Positions 17,201 to 25,234 of a DNA stretch of 64,000 nt are shown piece by piece. Numbering within the stretch: the stretch's first letter is position 1; each line of letters begins with the position of its first letter. Origin of the DNA: PALSA-243 sp049522755 (GTDB lineage Bacteria > Acidobacteriota > Terriglobia > Bryobacterales > Bryobacteraceae); contig JBEKNN010000006.1 in assembly GCA_049522755.1 (NCBI GenBank), positions 16,884 through 80,883 on the forward strand, read 5' to 3'. Position numbers and translations under genes: made by a program. The notes beneath the pieces were generated by a model. It did no database searches. It saw only the letters and a list, made by a program, of their open reading frames with translations, and had not been told where the DNA came from.

Positions 17201-18133
17201 CTAGCCTTTAGGACTCAGCAGCCGCATGATTTCCTTCATAGAGGCATGCGACGCGGCGACCTGCTGATCGCCGAAGATATGGGTCTCCAGTTCCAAACGG
17301 CCCGTGAAGCCATCACGCTCGAGTGCGCTCAAGATCGCGGGCCAATCCTGATGCTCCGGATAATCGAGCAGGCTCTTGCCCTTGACGTGCACATTCCAGT
17401 TTCGATCTTTGGGAAGCGATTCGTACCCGTCCGGATAGGGCTTCTCACCAAGCTCCAAACCATTAAGCGAATCCCAATTTATCCCCACATTGCGCGGCAG
17501 CAATTTGATAAGCTTCGCCGTCTCCGCCGTGGTGCCGGCATTCTGTGACGCCTCATTTTCAATAAGCAGCCTTATGCCCTCTTTTTCCGCGACCGCGGAC
17601 AATGGGTCGATTATTTCGGCAATGCGCGGGAATAGCGATTCCGGCTCCGCCACCCGCGTAAACGTGAAAATGCGAAGCTGCGTGCAATCGAACGCATGGC
17701 AGGCGCGGATACCCAGACGAAGGTCCGCCATGCGGTCGTCGAACAGCGCTTTCTCCCGCGCCAGTCGCTTCTCCTTCGCGGCCGGCTCCTCAGGCCTCGA
17801 GCGTTTCGGCTCGGTGCCAGGCAGCCCAAATTTGAGAAACGGAGTGTCCAGGAACGAAATTCCTATGCCAGCATTCTTAAACTCGGCCTTGGCCTGTTGG
17901 AGCGCCGGCGGTTCCAGAGTGTGGTAGGAGATTTTCTTGGCATCATTTGACGGGATGTCCCGCAGCGAAAGCCATTGCATTCCAAACTTATGGGCGAATT
18001 CGATTGCCTCCGCCGGCGAACGCGACACCTCATCGGTAATAGCGCTCACGCGCGAGCTATCTATCCGCCGCGGAGCAGAGGGAGCGGGAAGCGCGGCAGC
18101 GATCGTGGCTGCAAGAAACGAACGGCGGTCCAA
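17201..18133 (-). CDS. Tat-exported sugar phosphate isomerase/epimerase-like protein
   Basis: 310 residues from the TTG at 18133, preceded by GGAGG at 8 bases and giving a leader with a twin-arginine motif (DRRSFLAA) and hydrophobic stretch. The body is a xylose-isomerase-like TIM barrel: VSAITDEVSRS, FGMQWLSLRDI, CTQLRIFTFTR, GIRLLIENEAS, NVGINWDSLN, WNVHVKGKS, and FTGRLELETHIFG. Metal ligands are plausible at Glu in IENE, Asp in NWDS, His in VHVK and Glu in LELE. Substrate unknown. Tat-exported versions of this family are frequent in acidobacteria and planctomycetes. Confidence 0.8.
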   Translation of the reverse strand: MDRRSFLAATIAAALPAPSAPRRIDSSRVSAITDEVSRSPAEAIEFAHKFGMQWLSLRDIPSNDAKKISYHTLEPPALQQAKAEFKNAGIGISFLDTPFLKFGLPGTEPKRSRPEEPAAKEKRLAREKALFDDRMADLRLGIRACHAFDCTQLRIFTFTRVAEPESLFPRIAEIIDPLSAVAEKEGIRLLIENEASQNAGTTAETAKLIKLLPRNVGINWDSLNGLELGEKPYPDGYESLPKDRNWNVHVKGKSLLDYPEHQDWPAILSALERDGFTGRLELETHIFGDQQVAASHASMKEIMRLLSPKG

Positions 18134-18447
18134 GTTTTTAACCTCCAAGATCCGGCGCACCGGCTAACGGGATTCTCAAGTTGAGTATACACCGAGCGGA
18201 CCGCATCGCAGCGGCTGCGTTGGTCGGGCCATTACCACGCCGCCTCACATTTCACCGATTTCCGGCGCGAGGTTCCGATTCGAAAACCCGCGACCAAGCG
18301 GCATTAATGGTCTGGCCGTGGACCTTTGCAGTCTGCACCGACGAGGCCAGCATCGCTCTTGGTTGTCGCCGCGCTGGCCTACTCAGGGTCGGTGGAATCC
18401 TTCCAGCTCATCGTTCCATCCGCCCCGCTTGATGGCGTTCGGCCCGT
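18134..18447. other. Intergenic region, no gene recognised
   Basis: Upstream of the Tat-exported isomerase-like gene and of the BrnT relic (divergent). It must hold the promoter of the former. No open frame with family motifs was recognised. Confidence 0.4.
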
Positions 18448-18648
18448 GTGTTATACGTTCTGTATAACAGATCGCGCTTCCAGTGGGATGCGAAGAAGAA
18501 CCAGTCGAACCAACAGAAGCACGCTGGCATAGATTTTGAATCTGCGTCGCGCGTATTCGCCGAATCCATGCATGATACTACGTCAGGGCGGCCGCGCGGA
18601 CGACGTTTTCCCGACTGCCGAACCGTTTTGCGACGGGCTCGAGGGTAG
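18448..18648 (+). pseudogene. BrnT-like toxin remnant
   Basis: The first 40 residues match the BrnT toxin N-terminus: RFQWDAKKNQSNQQKHAGIDF followed by ESASRVFAES, equivalent to the family pattern FEWDxxKNxxNxxKHGIDFExA. After HDTTSGR the frame becomes unrelated (arginine-rich) and stops at codon 66. The expected middle and C-terminal parts, with the ISARxAT motif, are not found in any frame nearby, and no BrnA antitoxin follows. Therefore a truncated relic. A palindrome at 18450-18468 overlaps its 5' end. Confidence 0.65.
18450..18468. promoter_or_regulatory. Palindrome at the BrnT relic (possible old operator)
   Basis: GTTATAC, five spacer bases, GTATAAC: a perfect 7-bp dyad. BrnTA operons are autoregulated by BrnA binding to the promoter, so this may be the surviving operator (inference). 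Confidence 0.35.
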
Positions 18649-18881
18649 TTCCGGGATCCTCGGGCCGCGGGTAACAACTACCCGCCGCCTAATCTCGGTT
18701 ACGGGAAAATCTTCCGCCTCAAACGCACCTCACACTCTCTCAGCATGAATCCAACATCTGCAAGAAACTGAGTCCGGCTGAGGCCGACAACATAGTCTTG
18801 GCCGCATCCCCCAAAACGGTTAAGCGCGCTCGAACGGGCATCCTGTTGTGGTTGGGCATGACCCAAGGTAGGATCAGGAGG

Positions 18882-20294
18882 ATGAGAATACCCGGGGTTC
18901 GACGCACCGCTCTGCTGAGTCTCGCGGCGGCGTGGGGAGCTTGTGCGCAGGGGCCGCCGATCGATTGGAAGGCGCAGCAGGCCGAGACGCTGGCCCGTTT
19001 CCGGGCGCTGGTGCAGATCGATTCCTCCAGCCCGGCAGGCAACGAGACGAGGGTGGTCGATTACCTGAAAGGCGCCCTTGCGGAGGCCGGGATTCCGGCG
19101 CAGGTCTTTGCGCAGGACCTGGCACGCGCGAACCTGGTGGCGCGCATCCCCGGTAACGGGAAGAAGCGGCCCGTGCTGCTGCTGGCGCACACCGACGTGG
19201 TCGCCGTGCAGCCCGAGAAGTGGCCCATGGACCCGTTTGCCGCCATCGTGAAGGACGGCTACGTGTGGGGGCGCGGCACGACGGACGATAAGGACAAGCT
19301 GGTCTCGAACCTCATGCTGATGTTGCTGCTGAAGCGCAGCGGCGTGACGCTGGACCGCGACATTATCTTTCTCGCCGAGTCGGGCGAGGAGAGCGCCACA
19401 GAGGCCGGCATCGATTTCATGGTGGAGAAGCACTTCGATGCCATCGATGCCGAGTTTGCGCTGACCGAGGGCGGCAGCGTAACCATTGAGGGCGGCAAGG
19501 CGACCGCCGTCACGGTTTCCACCACGGAGAAACTTCCGCGCCGGGCGAGGCTGGTGGCGACCGGAACGTCGGGCCACGGCTCCATTCCGCGCCTCGACAA
19601 CGCGGTTGTGCACCTGAGCGCGGCGGTGGCGAAGGTGTCGGCCTGGGTGACGCCGCTCAGTCTGAACGATACCACTCGCGCGTACTTTGAGCGGCTGGCC
19701 GCGATTTCGCCGCCTGTCCGCGCGGCGCGCTTCCGGGCGCTGCTGAATCCGCAGCATCCGGCGTCGGTGGAGCGGTATCTGGCGGCCAATGAGCAGCAGC
19801 GTTATTCCATGCTGCGGACTTCAGTGGTCCCGACGATCATTAAAGGCGGCTTTCAAGCCAACGTGATTCCGTCCGAAGCTGAAGCTACGCTCGATATACG
19901 CATGACGCCGGGCGAGGACGCCGCGAAGTTCTTCGAAGCGATGGCGAAAGTGATTGACGATCCGTCGGTGAAGATCGTACCCACTACTTCGGCGAAGCGG
20001 CCGGCGGGACCGCCATCCGGGCTGAATACGGATATGTTTCGCGCGCTGGAAGCGGTGAGCAAACAGATGTATCCCGGTGCGGCCACGCTGCCGATGATGA
20101 TGACGGGCGCGACGGATATGGCGGAGCTTCGCGCGAAGGGGATGCAGTGTTACGGGATCGGCCCGGAGAGCACCGACGAGGAGTTCGCCGCGCACGGGTG
20201 GCACAGCGATGTGGAGCGAGCCACGGCGGCGTCTATCTATAAGCTGGCCGAGTTCACGTGGAAGGCGGTGATGGAGGTTGCGGCGCCGAGATGA
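18882..20294 (+). CDS. M20 family metallopeptidase, exported
   Basis: 470 residues from the ATG at 18882, giving an N-terminal signal peptide (RRTALLSLAAAWGACAQG). AGGAGG abuts this ATG, which is tight, so ATG 18858 is possible. All M20 zinc-site elements are present: LLLAHTDVVAVQP (His, Asp), WGRGTTDDKDK (bridging Asp), AESGEESAT (catalytic Glu and ligand Glu), and AHGWHSDVE (last His). The dimerisation domain (TGTSGHGSIPR, IIKGGFQANVIP) sits in the middle. Likely a periplasmic carboxypeptidase or aminoacylase; substrate not known. Convergent with the DUF1906 gene across a hairpin-rich gap. Confidence 0.88.
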   Translation: MRIPGVRRTALLSLAAAWGACAQGPPIDWKAQQAETLARFRALVQIDSSSPAGNETRVVDYLKGALAEAGIPAQVFAQDLARANLVARIPGNGKKRPVLLLAHTDVVAVQPEKWPMDPFAAIVKDGYVWGRGTTDDKDKLVSNLMLMLLLKRSGVTLDRDIIFLAESGEESATEAGIDFMVEKHFDAIDAEFALTEGGSVTIEGGKATAVTVSTTEKLPRRARLVATGTSGHGSIPRLDNAVVHLSAAVAKVSAWVTPLSLNDTTRAYFERLAAISPPVRAARFRALLNPQHPASVERYLAANEQQRYSMLRTSVVPTIIKGGFQANVIPSEAEATLDIRMTPGEDAAKFFEAMAKVIDDPSVKIVPTTSAKRPAGPPSGLNTDMFRALEAVSKQMYPGAATLPMMMTGATDMAELRAKGMQCYGIGPESTDEEFAAHGWHSDVERATAASIYKLAEFTWKAVMEVAAPR

Positions 20295-20343
20295 ACCAAT
20301 CCGGAAACGGCGCGCCGCGTGGCTGGGGCTATCTGCTTGTGGG

Positions 20344-20378
20344 GCAGGATGGCATCCTGCGCGGCGGTTGGCAACCGC
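20344..20378. terminator. Two adjacent near-palindromes between convergent genes
   Basis: GCAGGATG/CATCCTGC (20344-20360) and GCGGTTG/CAACCGC (20364-20378) lie in the 107-nt gap between two convergent genes. They may act together as a bidirectional terminator or be a dispersed repeat; no T-run is present. Confidence 0.4.
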
Positions 20379-20401
20379 ATACTAGCAGCCTGTAGCAGGA
20401 T

Positions 20402-21319
20402 TCAGCTGCCATTGCCGACTGCGGCGGAAACTGCTTTGGCCGCGGCGAAGGCCACGTTCTCGTCGATGTTGATGGTGACGCTGCCGAAGGTCTTTTCCTG
20501 GTCGAAGGCGCCCTGCCACATCGTCGCGAACGGAATGCCGGAGTCGGTGGGCTGGCTGACGCCGGGCGTGAAATCGGTGCCGCTACCGGTCACCCAAAAC
20601 TGCAGATCCGCGCTTGCCGGCGCTGTCTTCGCTTTGAGTTCCACTGCATTTCGCATATGGCAGTAGATGGCGGGCAGGTAGTCTTTCCCCGCAAACTCGC
20701 TCAGCCACGCATTCACATAATCGATCATGTTCGCGGGAATCTGATCCATCGGTTCCACGTCCAGATACACCGCGCTGCCGGCGGGGAAGCCTTCGGACTG
20801 CATTTTCGCCAAAGCGTCCGCGCCGTGCTCGCGACCGCCGGCGGCATCGGGGGCTACGCTCGATCCGGGCCCTTGGGCTTGTCGTCCCACGTAGATCGCG
20901 ACCGTGTCCCATCCCATGGTTAGTAATGCCTCGCGCTTGCCCATCCAGGACGCGTTGGGATGAGCGGGAGATGCCAGATAATAACCGACGAAGCCATAGG
21001 GCGAGAGTTGCTTCCACGCCTGCATCTGCGCCTCGCCGGGGTAAAACGCAGTATCAAAACCGGTGCGAACTGCGCCGGTTTCCACGGGCGGTCCGGGGGG
21101 CGCAGCTTTAGCGATCAGACTCGCCCAGGTTGCCGGGCCGGCGACGCCATCCACGACCAAGGGATTTCCCGAGGCGTCCACATTTTGAGCCTGGAAAGTT
21201 TTCACGGCGGCGCTGGTTTCGGGACCGAGGATGCCGTCTGCCGAAACGTCGAAGCCGAGGTCCGCGAGGCGCTGCTGAAGATCTTTCACGTCCTCGGAAT
21301 CGGAGATGGGAAACTGCAT
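20402..21319 (-). CDS. Peptidoglycan-binding plus DUF1906 (glycoside hydrolase-like) protein
   Basis: 305 residues from the ATG at 21319, with AGGAGGG about 10 bases upstream. Residues 5-70 form a PG_binding_1 domain (DVKDLQQRLADLGFDVSADG, GPETSAAVKTFQ, VDGVAGPATWASL). After a proline linker, residues 85-300 form a DUF1906/Rv2525c-like TIM barrel: RTGFDTAFYPG, YGFVGYYLAS, TVAIYVGR, GSAVYLDVEPMD (acidic pair at the active-site strand), AIYCHMRNA, TINIDENV. The family is a presumed cell-wall glycan hydrolase or binder. No signal peptide, which is odd for a wall-acting protein; release by other means or a cytoplasmic role is open. Confidence 0.82.
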   Translation of the reverse strand: MQFPISDSEDVKDLQQRLADLGFDVSADGILGPETSAAVKTFQAQNVDASGNPLVVDGVAGPATWASLIAKAAPPGPPVETGAVRTGFDTAFYPGEAQMQAWKQLSPYGFVGYYLASPAHPNASWMGKREALLTMGWDTVAIYVGRQAQGPGSSVAPDAAGGREHGADALAKMQSEGFPAGSAVYLDVEPMDQIPANMIDYVNAWLSEFAGKDYLPAIYCHMRNAVELKAKTAPASADLQFWVTGSGTDFTPGVSQPTDSGIPFATMWQGAFDQEKTFGSVTINIDENVAFAAAKAVSAAVGNGS

Positions 21320-21379
21320 TGAAGTGTGCCCTCCTCTAGTCGCGGCTCGACAGCTTCTCAAGCTATCACGCTCGCCGAA

Positions 21380-22081
21380 TCATTTACGCTGGCGTAGTGA
21401 CGTCAAGATCCAGAACGACCCGACGCTGACCGCGGTGACTATGAAGAATACCGCCAGTTTCAGAGTGATGGCAAAGCCGAGGATCGCGGCCGCGAATCCC
21501 CAGTACCAAGCCTCGGCTTTGAACCCCGCGGTCCAATTGGGTTGGCGTGCGGTGGAAGGAACGCGGGGCCGCAACGCAGGCAAGAGACGCGGGACGCGGC
21601 TGAGGTAGGCACTGTAGCGCTCCCCCTGGCTTGCGGAGAGTTCGGCCTCTTCGCGAAAAATCAGCCGGTAACAGAACACGATCATGGCTGCCGCGCAGAC
21701 AGCCAGGCCGGTCCGGCTCATCATAGCCCCCATGGCGATCGCCATCAGAATATTAGCGAAGTACAGCGGGTTGCGCACGTGCCGGTAGGGTCCATCGGCG
21801 ACCAGCGAGGCGGTCTTCACTTCGGATGCATAAACTACGCCGGCGTTGAGGTACGCAGAGGCCCAGGTGCGGACCAGAGCCGCGACGGCGAGTACGAGGG
21901 CGGCAAACGCGAACAGAAGGCGCGCTAACAGATCGGGGTCCATGTTCAATTTTGGGCCGAACCAGTTCGCGATAATCGCTGTGGCATTCTCGTGGTCGAG
22001 AGAGTACAGCGCGAAGGGGACGCCAATGATCAGGCCGAAGATGACTGCCCGGTTCGCGAACTCCCAGCCCGTGGCTTGCAT
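21380..22081 (-). CDS. Isoprenylcysteine/phospholipid methyltransferase-like membrane protein
   Basis: 233 residues from the ATG at 22081. About five hydrophobic segments: VIFGLIIGVPFALYSL, LARLLFAFAALVLAVAAL, FANILMAIAMGAMM, AVCAAAMIVFCY, and a C-terminal pair after residue 185. The SAM-site motif GPYRHVRNPLYFANIL and the downstream FREEAELSASQGERYSAY are diagnostic of the ICMT/PEMT family. Bacterial members methylate small lipids or unknown substrates. The C-terminal extension with two extra hydrophobic segments is longer than in minimal members. No clear ribosome site, so the start is less certain. Confidence 0.8.
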   Translation of the reverse strand: MQATGWEFANRAVIFGLIIGVPFALYSLDHENATAIIANWFGPKLNMDPDLLARLLFAFAALVLAVAALVRTWASAYLNAGVVYASEVKTASLVADGPYRHVRNPLYFANILMAIAMGAMMSRTGLAVCAAAMIVFCYRLIFREEAELSASQGERYSAYLSRVPRLLPALRPRVPSTARQPNWTAGFKAEAWYWGFAAAILGFAITLKLAVFFIVTAVSVGSFWILTSLRQRK

Positions 22082-22136
22082 GGAAGGAGGATAACATTCG
22101 CCGGCCTGATGAGAGCTTCGTTCCCGGAGCGACGTA

Positions 22137-22162
22137 CAGGCGAGCATCCTACTGCTCGCCTG
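22137..22162. repeat. Strong hairpin upstream of the methyltransferase-like gene
   Basis: CAGGCGAGCA and TGCTCGCCTG are perfect 10-bp arms around TCCTAC. It lies in the gap between two divergent genes, so it is not a terminator of either one. More likely a dispersed REP-like element. Confidence 0.5.
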
Positions 22163-22374
22163 CCGCTACAGAGAGTTAATGCGCACTCGCCGCGCTAAGG
22201 CCGCGAAGGCACATTTTTCCTAATGATTTCCGCCACCGCCCGCATGCGCGACGCGTCCGCGGTTGTCTTCGCCGAGGCAGCGTCCTTATCGAGGTGTTTT
22301 CGTGGCCGGTCACCGCATGGATCGCTCCGAAGCTCTGAAGCGTCTTGAAACGCAAGCTGGTTATGAAATAAAAT

Positions 22375-22388
22375 AACCTTCGAAGGTT
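22375..22388. promoter_or_regulatory. Perfect 14-bp palindrome upstream of the two-component operon
   Basis: AACCTTCGAAGGTT is fully self-complementary and lies in an AT-rich stretch 66 bases before the histidine kinase start, with TTGACA at 22412-22417 between them. Candidate operator, possibly of the response regulator itself. Confidence 0.4.
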
Positions 22389-22454
22389 CCTTCCTAAACC
22401 AAATCGATTATTTGACAGCTTCCCCGGCACGCCACGTCTATGTAGGTGCGAATC

Positions 22455-24413
22455 ATGAAATCGGCGGCCCATCGACGGCGCGAGATTCTTTCCGGGCTGT
22501 TTGTGTGCGCGCTATTCGCCTTATGCGTGGTTCTCGGCATCCTGCAATACCGCTGGATCACGGAGGTCAACGTGACCGCCCGCGACCGCTTGCAGGAAGA
22601 GCTGCAACGCAGCCTCATGCGCCTCAGCCGGGATTTCGATTCCGAAATTGCTTCCAGTTGCGCCGCTCTCACTCCCGTGGATGTGGAGGCCGGTCCGCAG
22701 TTATTGCAGAATGAAGTCGCGGAGCGCTACACGCAGTGGAAGAAGAGCGCTCGCCACGGTCGCATCTTCGATCGCATAGCTATCGCCATCCCGAAGAGAA
22801 CTACCATCGAGCTGCGCTCTCTCGATCTCGACCGGGGCGTGTTGGAGACGGTGGAATGGCCCCCGGCGTGGGATGCGATGAGAGACCGGTTACAAGCGAA
22901 CCTCTCGGTTGGGCAGCCGCCGGAGGATGGCGCGGAGCCTCGACCCGGCCAGCAGGCGGAGCGGCGGCCGCCACCGCCGTCCGGCGATCACGGAGGCGGC
23001 GACCCTGGGGACAATCATGGGGACGGCAACCGCGGTGACCATGGCGGCGATGGACTTCTGTTCGAGGAGCCGCTGTTCGCGCCTGACCCAGGTTCCACTA
23101 GCCACGGCGGCCATCGGCCCCGTCCTTTCGACCACAGGGAGGCCGGCTGGCTCATCTTCGATTTGAATCTCGCTTACCTTCGCGACGTCATATTGCCGGA
23201 CGTTTTGCAGCGCGACCTGGGCACTGCCGACGGCCTCGATTATCAGGTCGAGGTGGTCGCCAAGGCCGATCCTTCGTCGGTAATCTATCAATCCGACCCC
23301 GGCCAGTCTCAAGACATCGAAGCCAATGCCGACGCTTCCGTCAGTCTCTTCGATCCGCAGAATAATCTGGGATTCCGCCGCGCGGGTCCACAGGGTATGC
23401 GTGGACCCGCTTCCGGCCCAGGGCCCGGCGGGCGTGGCCCTGGGCCGGGTCCGGGCGCTGGGCCGGCGTACGAGTCGGGACGCTGGCGAATGTTCGTGCG
23501 CCATCGCGCCGGGTCGCTGGAAGCCGTCGTGGCGCAATCGCGCCTCCGCAACCTGGCGGTTACAGGGGGCGTCCTCCTGTTGATTCTCGCCACCGGCGCC
23601 GCGCTGATTCGCTACACGCGGCGCGCCCAACAGCTGGCGGACCTGCAGATGGATTTCGTGACCGGAGTCTCCCATGAATTGCGTACGCCGCTCACCGTGA
23701 TCCACACCGCAGCTTACAACCTGCAAGGCAAGCTGGCCAACAACCCCGCCCAGGTGGAAAGATACGGCGCGCTGATTCAGCGGGAAAGCGGCAGACTCGG
23801 GGAATTGCTGGAGCAGGTCTTGCAATTCGCCAGCGCCAGTTCGGGGCGCGCGATTCGGGAGCGCGAACCGCTCTCGGTGGCAGCCATCATAGACGAAACC
23901 CTGGACCTCAGCCGGGCGGTGATCGAAGACGCTCACTGCGTGGTGGAAAAGATGGTCGATCCCGATCTTCCTCCGGTGCTCGGCGATGCCCGGGCGCTCC
24001 GCCAGGTTATCGAGAACCTGATCGGCAACGCCGCCAAGTATGGGGCATATGGATCGCTTCCCGGATCGGCGCACGGGTCGGCGCATGGGTCGGCGAATGG
24101 GCCACCCCGGGGCAACAACTGGATCGGTATATTCGCCTCGAAGACAACCGGCAATTCTCCGGCGGCCGTCGAGATTCGCGTCGCCGATCGCGGACCCGGT
24201 ATTCCGGCGGACGAGCAGGAACACATTTTCGAACCGTTTTTCCGCGGCGCGCGCGCCGTTCAGGACCAGATTCATGGAACGGGACTGGGGCTAAGTCTCG
24301 TCAAGAAGATCGTGGAAGCGCACGGCGGCAGCATCCAGGTGAAAAGCGAGCCGATGAAGGGCGCCGAGTTCATTGTGCGCCTCCCCGCCGCTTCCGGTGG
24401 TGTTGCCGGATGA
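22455..24413 (+). CDS. Sensor histidine kinase with low-complexity sensor loop
   Basis: 652 residues from the ATG at 22455 (GTG 22446 also in frame). Membrane segment 1 at about residues 13-33, periplasmic sensor region to about 365, segment 2 (LAVTGGVLLLILATGAALI), then HisKA with the phosphorylated His in GVSHELRTPLT (about residue 406), N-box NLIGNAAKYG (about 520), DRGPGIP and GTGLGLSLVKKIVEAHGG. The sensor region holds two biased tracts: a His/Gly/Asp-rich one (DHGGGDPGDNHGDGNRG) and a Gly/Pro one. A second low-complexity insert, GSAHGSAHGSANG, sits just after the N-box. His/Asp tracts could bind metal (inference). The gene overlaps the response regulator start by 4 bases. Confidence 0.92.
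   Translation: MKSAAHRRREILSGLFVCALFALCVVLGILQYRWITEVNVTARDRLQEELQRSLMRLSRDFDSEIASSCAALTPVDVEAGPQLLQNEVAERYTQWKKSARHGRIFDRIAIAIPKRTTIELRSLDLDRGVLETVEWPPAWDAMRDRLQANLSVGQPPEDGAEPRPGQQAERRPPPPSGDHGGGDPGDNHGDGNRGDHGGDGLLFEEPLFAPDPGSTSHGGHRPRPFDHREAGWLIFDLNLAYLRDVILPDVLQRDLGTADGLDYQVEVVAKADPSSVIYQSDPGQSQDIEANADASVSLFDPQNNLGFRRAGPQGMRGPASGPGPGGRGPGPGPGAGPAYESGRWRMFVRHRAGSLEAVVAQSRLRNLAVTGGVLLLILATGAALIRYTRRAQQLADLQMDFVTGVSHELRTPLTVIHTAAYNLQGKLANNPAQVERYGALIQRESGRLGELLEQVLQFASASSGRAIREREPLSVAAIIDETLDLSRAVIEDAHCVVEKMVDPDLPPVLGDARALRQVIENLIGNAAKYGAYGSLPGSAHGSAHGSANGPPRGNNWIGIFASKTTGNSPAAVEIRVADRGPGIPADEQEHIFEPFFRGARAVQDQIHGTGLGLSLVKKIVEAHGGSIQVKSEPMKGAEFIVRLPAASGGVAG
24063..24098 (+). repeat. Three tandem 12-nt repeats in the kinase ATP-binding domain
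   Basis: GGATCGGCGCAC, GGGTCGGCGCAT and GGGTCGGCGAAT follow each other in frame, encoding GSAH-GSAH-GSAN directly after the N-box. Confidence 0.85.
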
Positions 24414-25096
24414 GCTCTCGCATACTTCTGGTGGAGGATGAGCCCGGTCTCGTCCTAACCCTCACCGATCTTCTCAGCGCGGAAGGATACGCCGTGGAGA
24501 GCGCTACTGACGGCCCGGCGGGACTCGCCATGGCGCTTAATGAGCGCTTCGACCTGATCGTGCTCGACATCATGCTGCCGGGCAAGAACGGATTGGAGAT
24601 CTGCCGCGAGCTTCGCCGGCAGGGAAGAGACGTGGCGATTCTGGCGCTCACCGCCAAATCGCAATTGACCGACCGCGTAGTGGGCCTCAAGCTGGGCGCC
24701 GACGATTACATGGCGAAGCCATTTGAGCCACCGGAGCTGGTGGCGAGAATCGAGGCCCTCTTACGTCGTGTGAAGAGAGAACGGCTGACGCCGGTTATCC
24801 GTTTTGAGTTCGGCAGCGTGGAAATCGATTTCGAAAAGGGCACCGCCCGGAAAGCGGGTGCGCCCGTCGGTTTGGCGGGCAAGGAGCTGGATCTGCTTCG
24901 CTATCTCATCAATCACCGCGGCTCTGTAGTGCCGCGCGAAGAGTTGCTGCAAGCAGTCTGGGAATATCAACCAGGGGTCTCTTCGAGGACCATCGACGTA
25001 CACGTCGCGTGGCTGCGCCAGAAGTTGGAAGACAACCCGCAATACCCGCAGTACATCCACACGGTCCGCGGCGTAGGCTACCGTTTCTCGGCGTGA
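24410..25096 (+). CDS. OmpR/PhoB-family response regulator
   Basis: 228 residues. Receiver domain with acidic pair ED in LLVEDEPG, phospho-acceptor Asp53 in LIVLDIMLPGKNG, Thr81 in ALTAKS, and Lys103 in YMAKPF. A winged-helix DNA-binding domain follows from about residue 130 (LAGKELDLLRYLINHRG, SSRTIDVHVAWLRQKLE, HTVRGVGYRF). Partner of the overlapping kinase gene; expected to bind DNA when phosphorylated. Targets unknown, though the palindrome at 22375-22388 is an obvious candidate. Confidence 0.95.
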   Translation: MSSRILLVEDEPGLVLTLTDLLSAEGYAVESATDGPAGLAMALNERFDLIVLDIMLPGKNGLEICRELRRQGRDVAILALTAKSQLTDRVVGLKLGADDYMAKPFEPPELVARIEALLRRVKRERLTPVIRFEFGSVEIDFEKGTARKAGAPVGLAGKELDLLRYLINHRGSVVPREELLQAVWEYQPGVSSRTIDVHVAWLRQKLEDNPQYPQYIHTVRGVGYRFSA

Positions 25097-25097
25097 G

Positions 25098-25121
25098 TGG
25101 GATAGGCCTCCCGGCCTGTCG
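25098..25121. repeat. Dispersed repeat, copy between convergent genes
   Basis: GGATAGGCCTCCCGGCCTGTC directly follows the response regulator stop. It is an inverted, slightly diverged partner of the element at 25213-25234; together they bracket the gap between two convergent genes and could form a long stem. Confidence 0.55.
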
Positions 25122-25212
25122 TTTCCGACGGTTCAGCGCGTTGCCGGCTCGCGAGTAGCGCCGGCGGTCCTTGCCGCCGGTTCTTCTTCGTTCATGCACT
25201 CAGCCCGCGGCT

Positions 25213-25234
25213 GGACAGGCCAGGAGGCCTGTCC
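25213..25234. repeat. Dispersed repeat, second copy, abutting the S53 stop codon
   Basis: GGACAGGCCAGGAGGCCTGTCC is a near-perfect palindrome ending one base into the stop codon of the sedolisin gene. Same family as 25098-25121 and 14351-14372. Possible bidirectional terminator. Confidence 0.55.

Noticed and set aside
18699..19757. 352-codon antisense frame opposite the M20 peptidase
   Set aside because: Antisense shadow in a GC-rich gene; no family resemblance and no ribosome site.
22890..24275. 461-codon antisense frame opposite the histidine kinase
   Set aside because: High GC leaves antisense phases open. The product has no motif, while the sense strand carries all kinase boxes.
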